Positions 63,281 to 64,000 of a stretch of DNA of 64,000 nucleotides are shown in pieces. Every line of letters begins with the position of its first letter. Position 1 is the first letter of the stretch. Source of the DNA: Salinivirga cyanobacteriivorans (lineage in GTDB: Bacteria; Bacteroidota; Bacteroidia; Bacteroidales; Salinivirgaceae); the NCBI RefSeq assembly GCF_001443605.1, contig NZ_CP013118.1, forward strand, positions 2,909,501 to 2,973,500. The letters run 5' to 3'. Position numbers and translations under genes: made by a program. The notes under the pieces are model-generated. The model saw only the letters and a program-made list of their open reading frames with translations. It was not told the origin of the DNA and did not search any database.

Positions 63281-64000
63281 TTAGTAAATCTGTGTACGAT
63301 AATTTTTCATTTCTTTTTCAATATGCGGAGCTTCAGGCATAATTGAATACAGTAGTTTTTTAAAACCACTGCCATGATTTGGATGTATGGTATGGCAAAG
63401 CTCATGAATTATTACATAATCGATCATTCTGGTCGGCAGCCGCATTAATTGAATATTCAGGCTGATGTTCCCTTTGGTAGAGCAACTGCCCCAGCGGGTT
63501 TTATTGTTTCTGAAACTAAGATTGTTGTAGCGGAATTTAAACTGTTTGGCCAGTTCCTGGGTTCTTTTTGGAAGGTATTTAGAGGCTTCATCTTCGAGCA
63601 CAAAATCAATAATATTTTTTATCCCCTGTTGGAAAGCCGGATTTTTGATATCGATTTTTTGAGGTACAGCAATCACATATTCAGGCTTCTTACCCATTAG
63701 GCGAAGCCGGTCGGTGTCGTTTTGTTGAATGGTAAATTGGTTGAAGAAGGTCTCAATAGTTGTTTGATGTTCAAATACTGTTCTTTTTTGCTCAATCGAC
63801 TTGTTGTAAGCTTGTTTTTCCAGAATCCATTTTTTCTTGCGTTCGATAACGCGGGCAATTTGTTTTTGCGAAGCCGAAGCAGGCGAAGAAATGGTCACAA
63901 TATCGAAGGGTTTAAGGCGTATATTGAAGTTTTTCAGTCCGTTTTTAGGGACTATTTTAATTTTACCTATCTCTTTATCTTCCAGATAATAGTATTTCGC
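63281..64000 (-). CDS. YgjP/WLM-type zinc metallopeptidase, 5' end beyond the window
   Basis: The reading frame is open past the apparent GTG at 63898 to the window edge. Its first visible residues are AKYYYLEDKEIGKIKIVPKN, so the true start lies outside. At least 239 aa are visible. The family motifs are RWGSCSTKGNISLN and the zinc site HELCHTIHPNHG with a following helix. These DUF45/YgjP proteins are cytoplasmic putative proteases, often near restriction systems. Here it is beside a uracil-DNA glycosylase. Confidence 0.9.
   Translation of the reverse strand, partial: AKYYYLEDKEIGKIKIVPKNGLKNFNIRLKPFDIVTISSPASASQKQIARVIERKKKWILEKQAYNKSIEQKRTVFEHQTTIETFFNQFTIQQNDTDRLRLMGKKPEYVIAVPQKIDIKNPAFQQGIKNIIDFVLEDEASKYLPKRTQELAKQFKFRYNNLSFRNNKTRWGSCSTKGNISLNIQLMRLPTRMIDYVIIHELCHTIHPNHGSGFKKLLYSIMPEAPHIEKEMKNYRTQIY

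Noticed and set aside
1-64000. CRISPR arrays, tRNA and rRNA genes
   Set aside because: I looked in all gaps over about 100 bp and saw no regularly spaced repeats, cloverleaf or rRNA signatures.

Overview
The window reads as chromosomal DNA of a Bacteroidota bacterium, most like an environmental, probably marine member of the Bacteroidia or a related class. The evidence is a complete porP-gldK-gldL-gldM-gldN type IX secretion (T9SS) core, a PorV-like barrel, a CarboxypepD_reg/TonB receptor, a fragment of the LpxC-FabZ fusion typical of this phylum, LytS/LytTR regulation, and several promoters with the phylum's TAnnTTTG -7 box. Genus is not determinable from the sequence alone.

Layout. 1-9.3 kb: a TonB-dependent receptor, a 1389-aa secreted protein with a T9SS-like C-terminal domain and a PorV-like barrel, apparently one export/surface operon ending in a strong terminator. 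9.4-18 kb: housekeeping genes (greA, a HIT protein, an unknown secreted protein, gltX and a PBP1A on the minus strand, topA). 18-25.5 kb: a decayed arginase-fold protein, then porP-gldKLMN. 25.5-27.1 kb (minus): manC and a small secreted protein.

27.3-33.1 kb holds the most unusual unit, a six-gene sulfur operon. It encodes an octaheme cytochrome of the tetrathionate-reductase (Otr) type, a membrane cytochrome b, a lipoprotein with two rhodanese domains, a YeeE/YedE half-transporter, a second half-transporter fused to a rhodanese domain, and a membrane-anchored rhodanese. All three rhodanese proteins end in the same tetrapeptide S-G-G-C. Two of them have lost the usual active-site cysteine. 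The tail resembles the SoxY sulfur-carrier arm (G-G-C-G-G), and I propose a periplasmic persulfide/thiosulfonate relay to the cytochrome.

33-43.3 kb: a minus-strand flippase, then a LytS/LytTR two-component system running into an RND efflux operon (adaptor, permease, DUF2141, TolC, small membrane protein); a perfect inverted repeat overlaps the efflux promoter. 43.3-47.2 kb: an accessory, decaying island with an AbiE toxin-antitoxin pair whose toxin has an in-frame stop, dispersed repeats, an LpxC-FabZ fragment and a dead IS982-type element with perfect ends. 47.2-50.5 kb: a RmlD-like reductase, a TrkA-type NAD-binding protein and YifB/ComM. 50.5-54.5 kb: a Cys-rich lipoprotein, a TRIC-type channel, a MITE-like palindromic element directly followed by a degraded group II intron, and a beta-barrel protein. 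54.5-64 kb: a putative metallopeptidase, dnaE, thioredoxin, a DUF58 protein, a patatin/barrel protein, uracil-DNA glycosylase and an edge-truncated YgjP-type metallopeptidase. I saw no rRNA, tRNA or CRISPR array.
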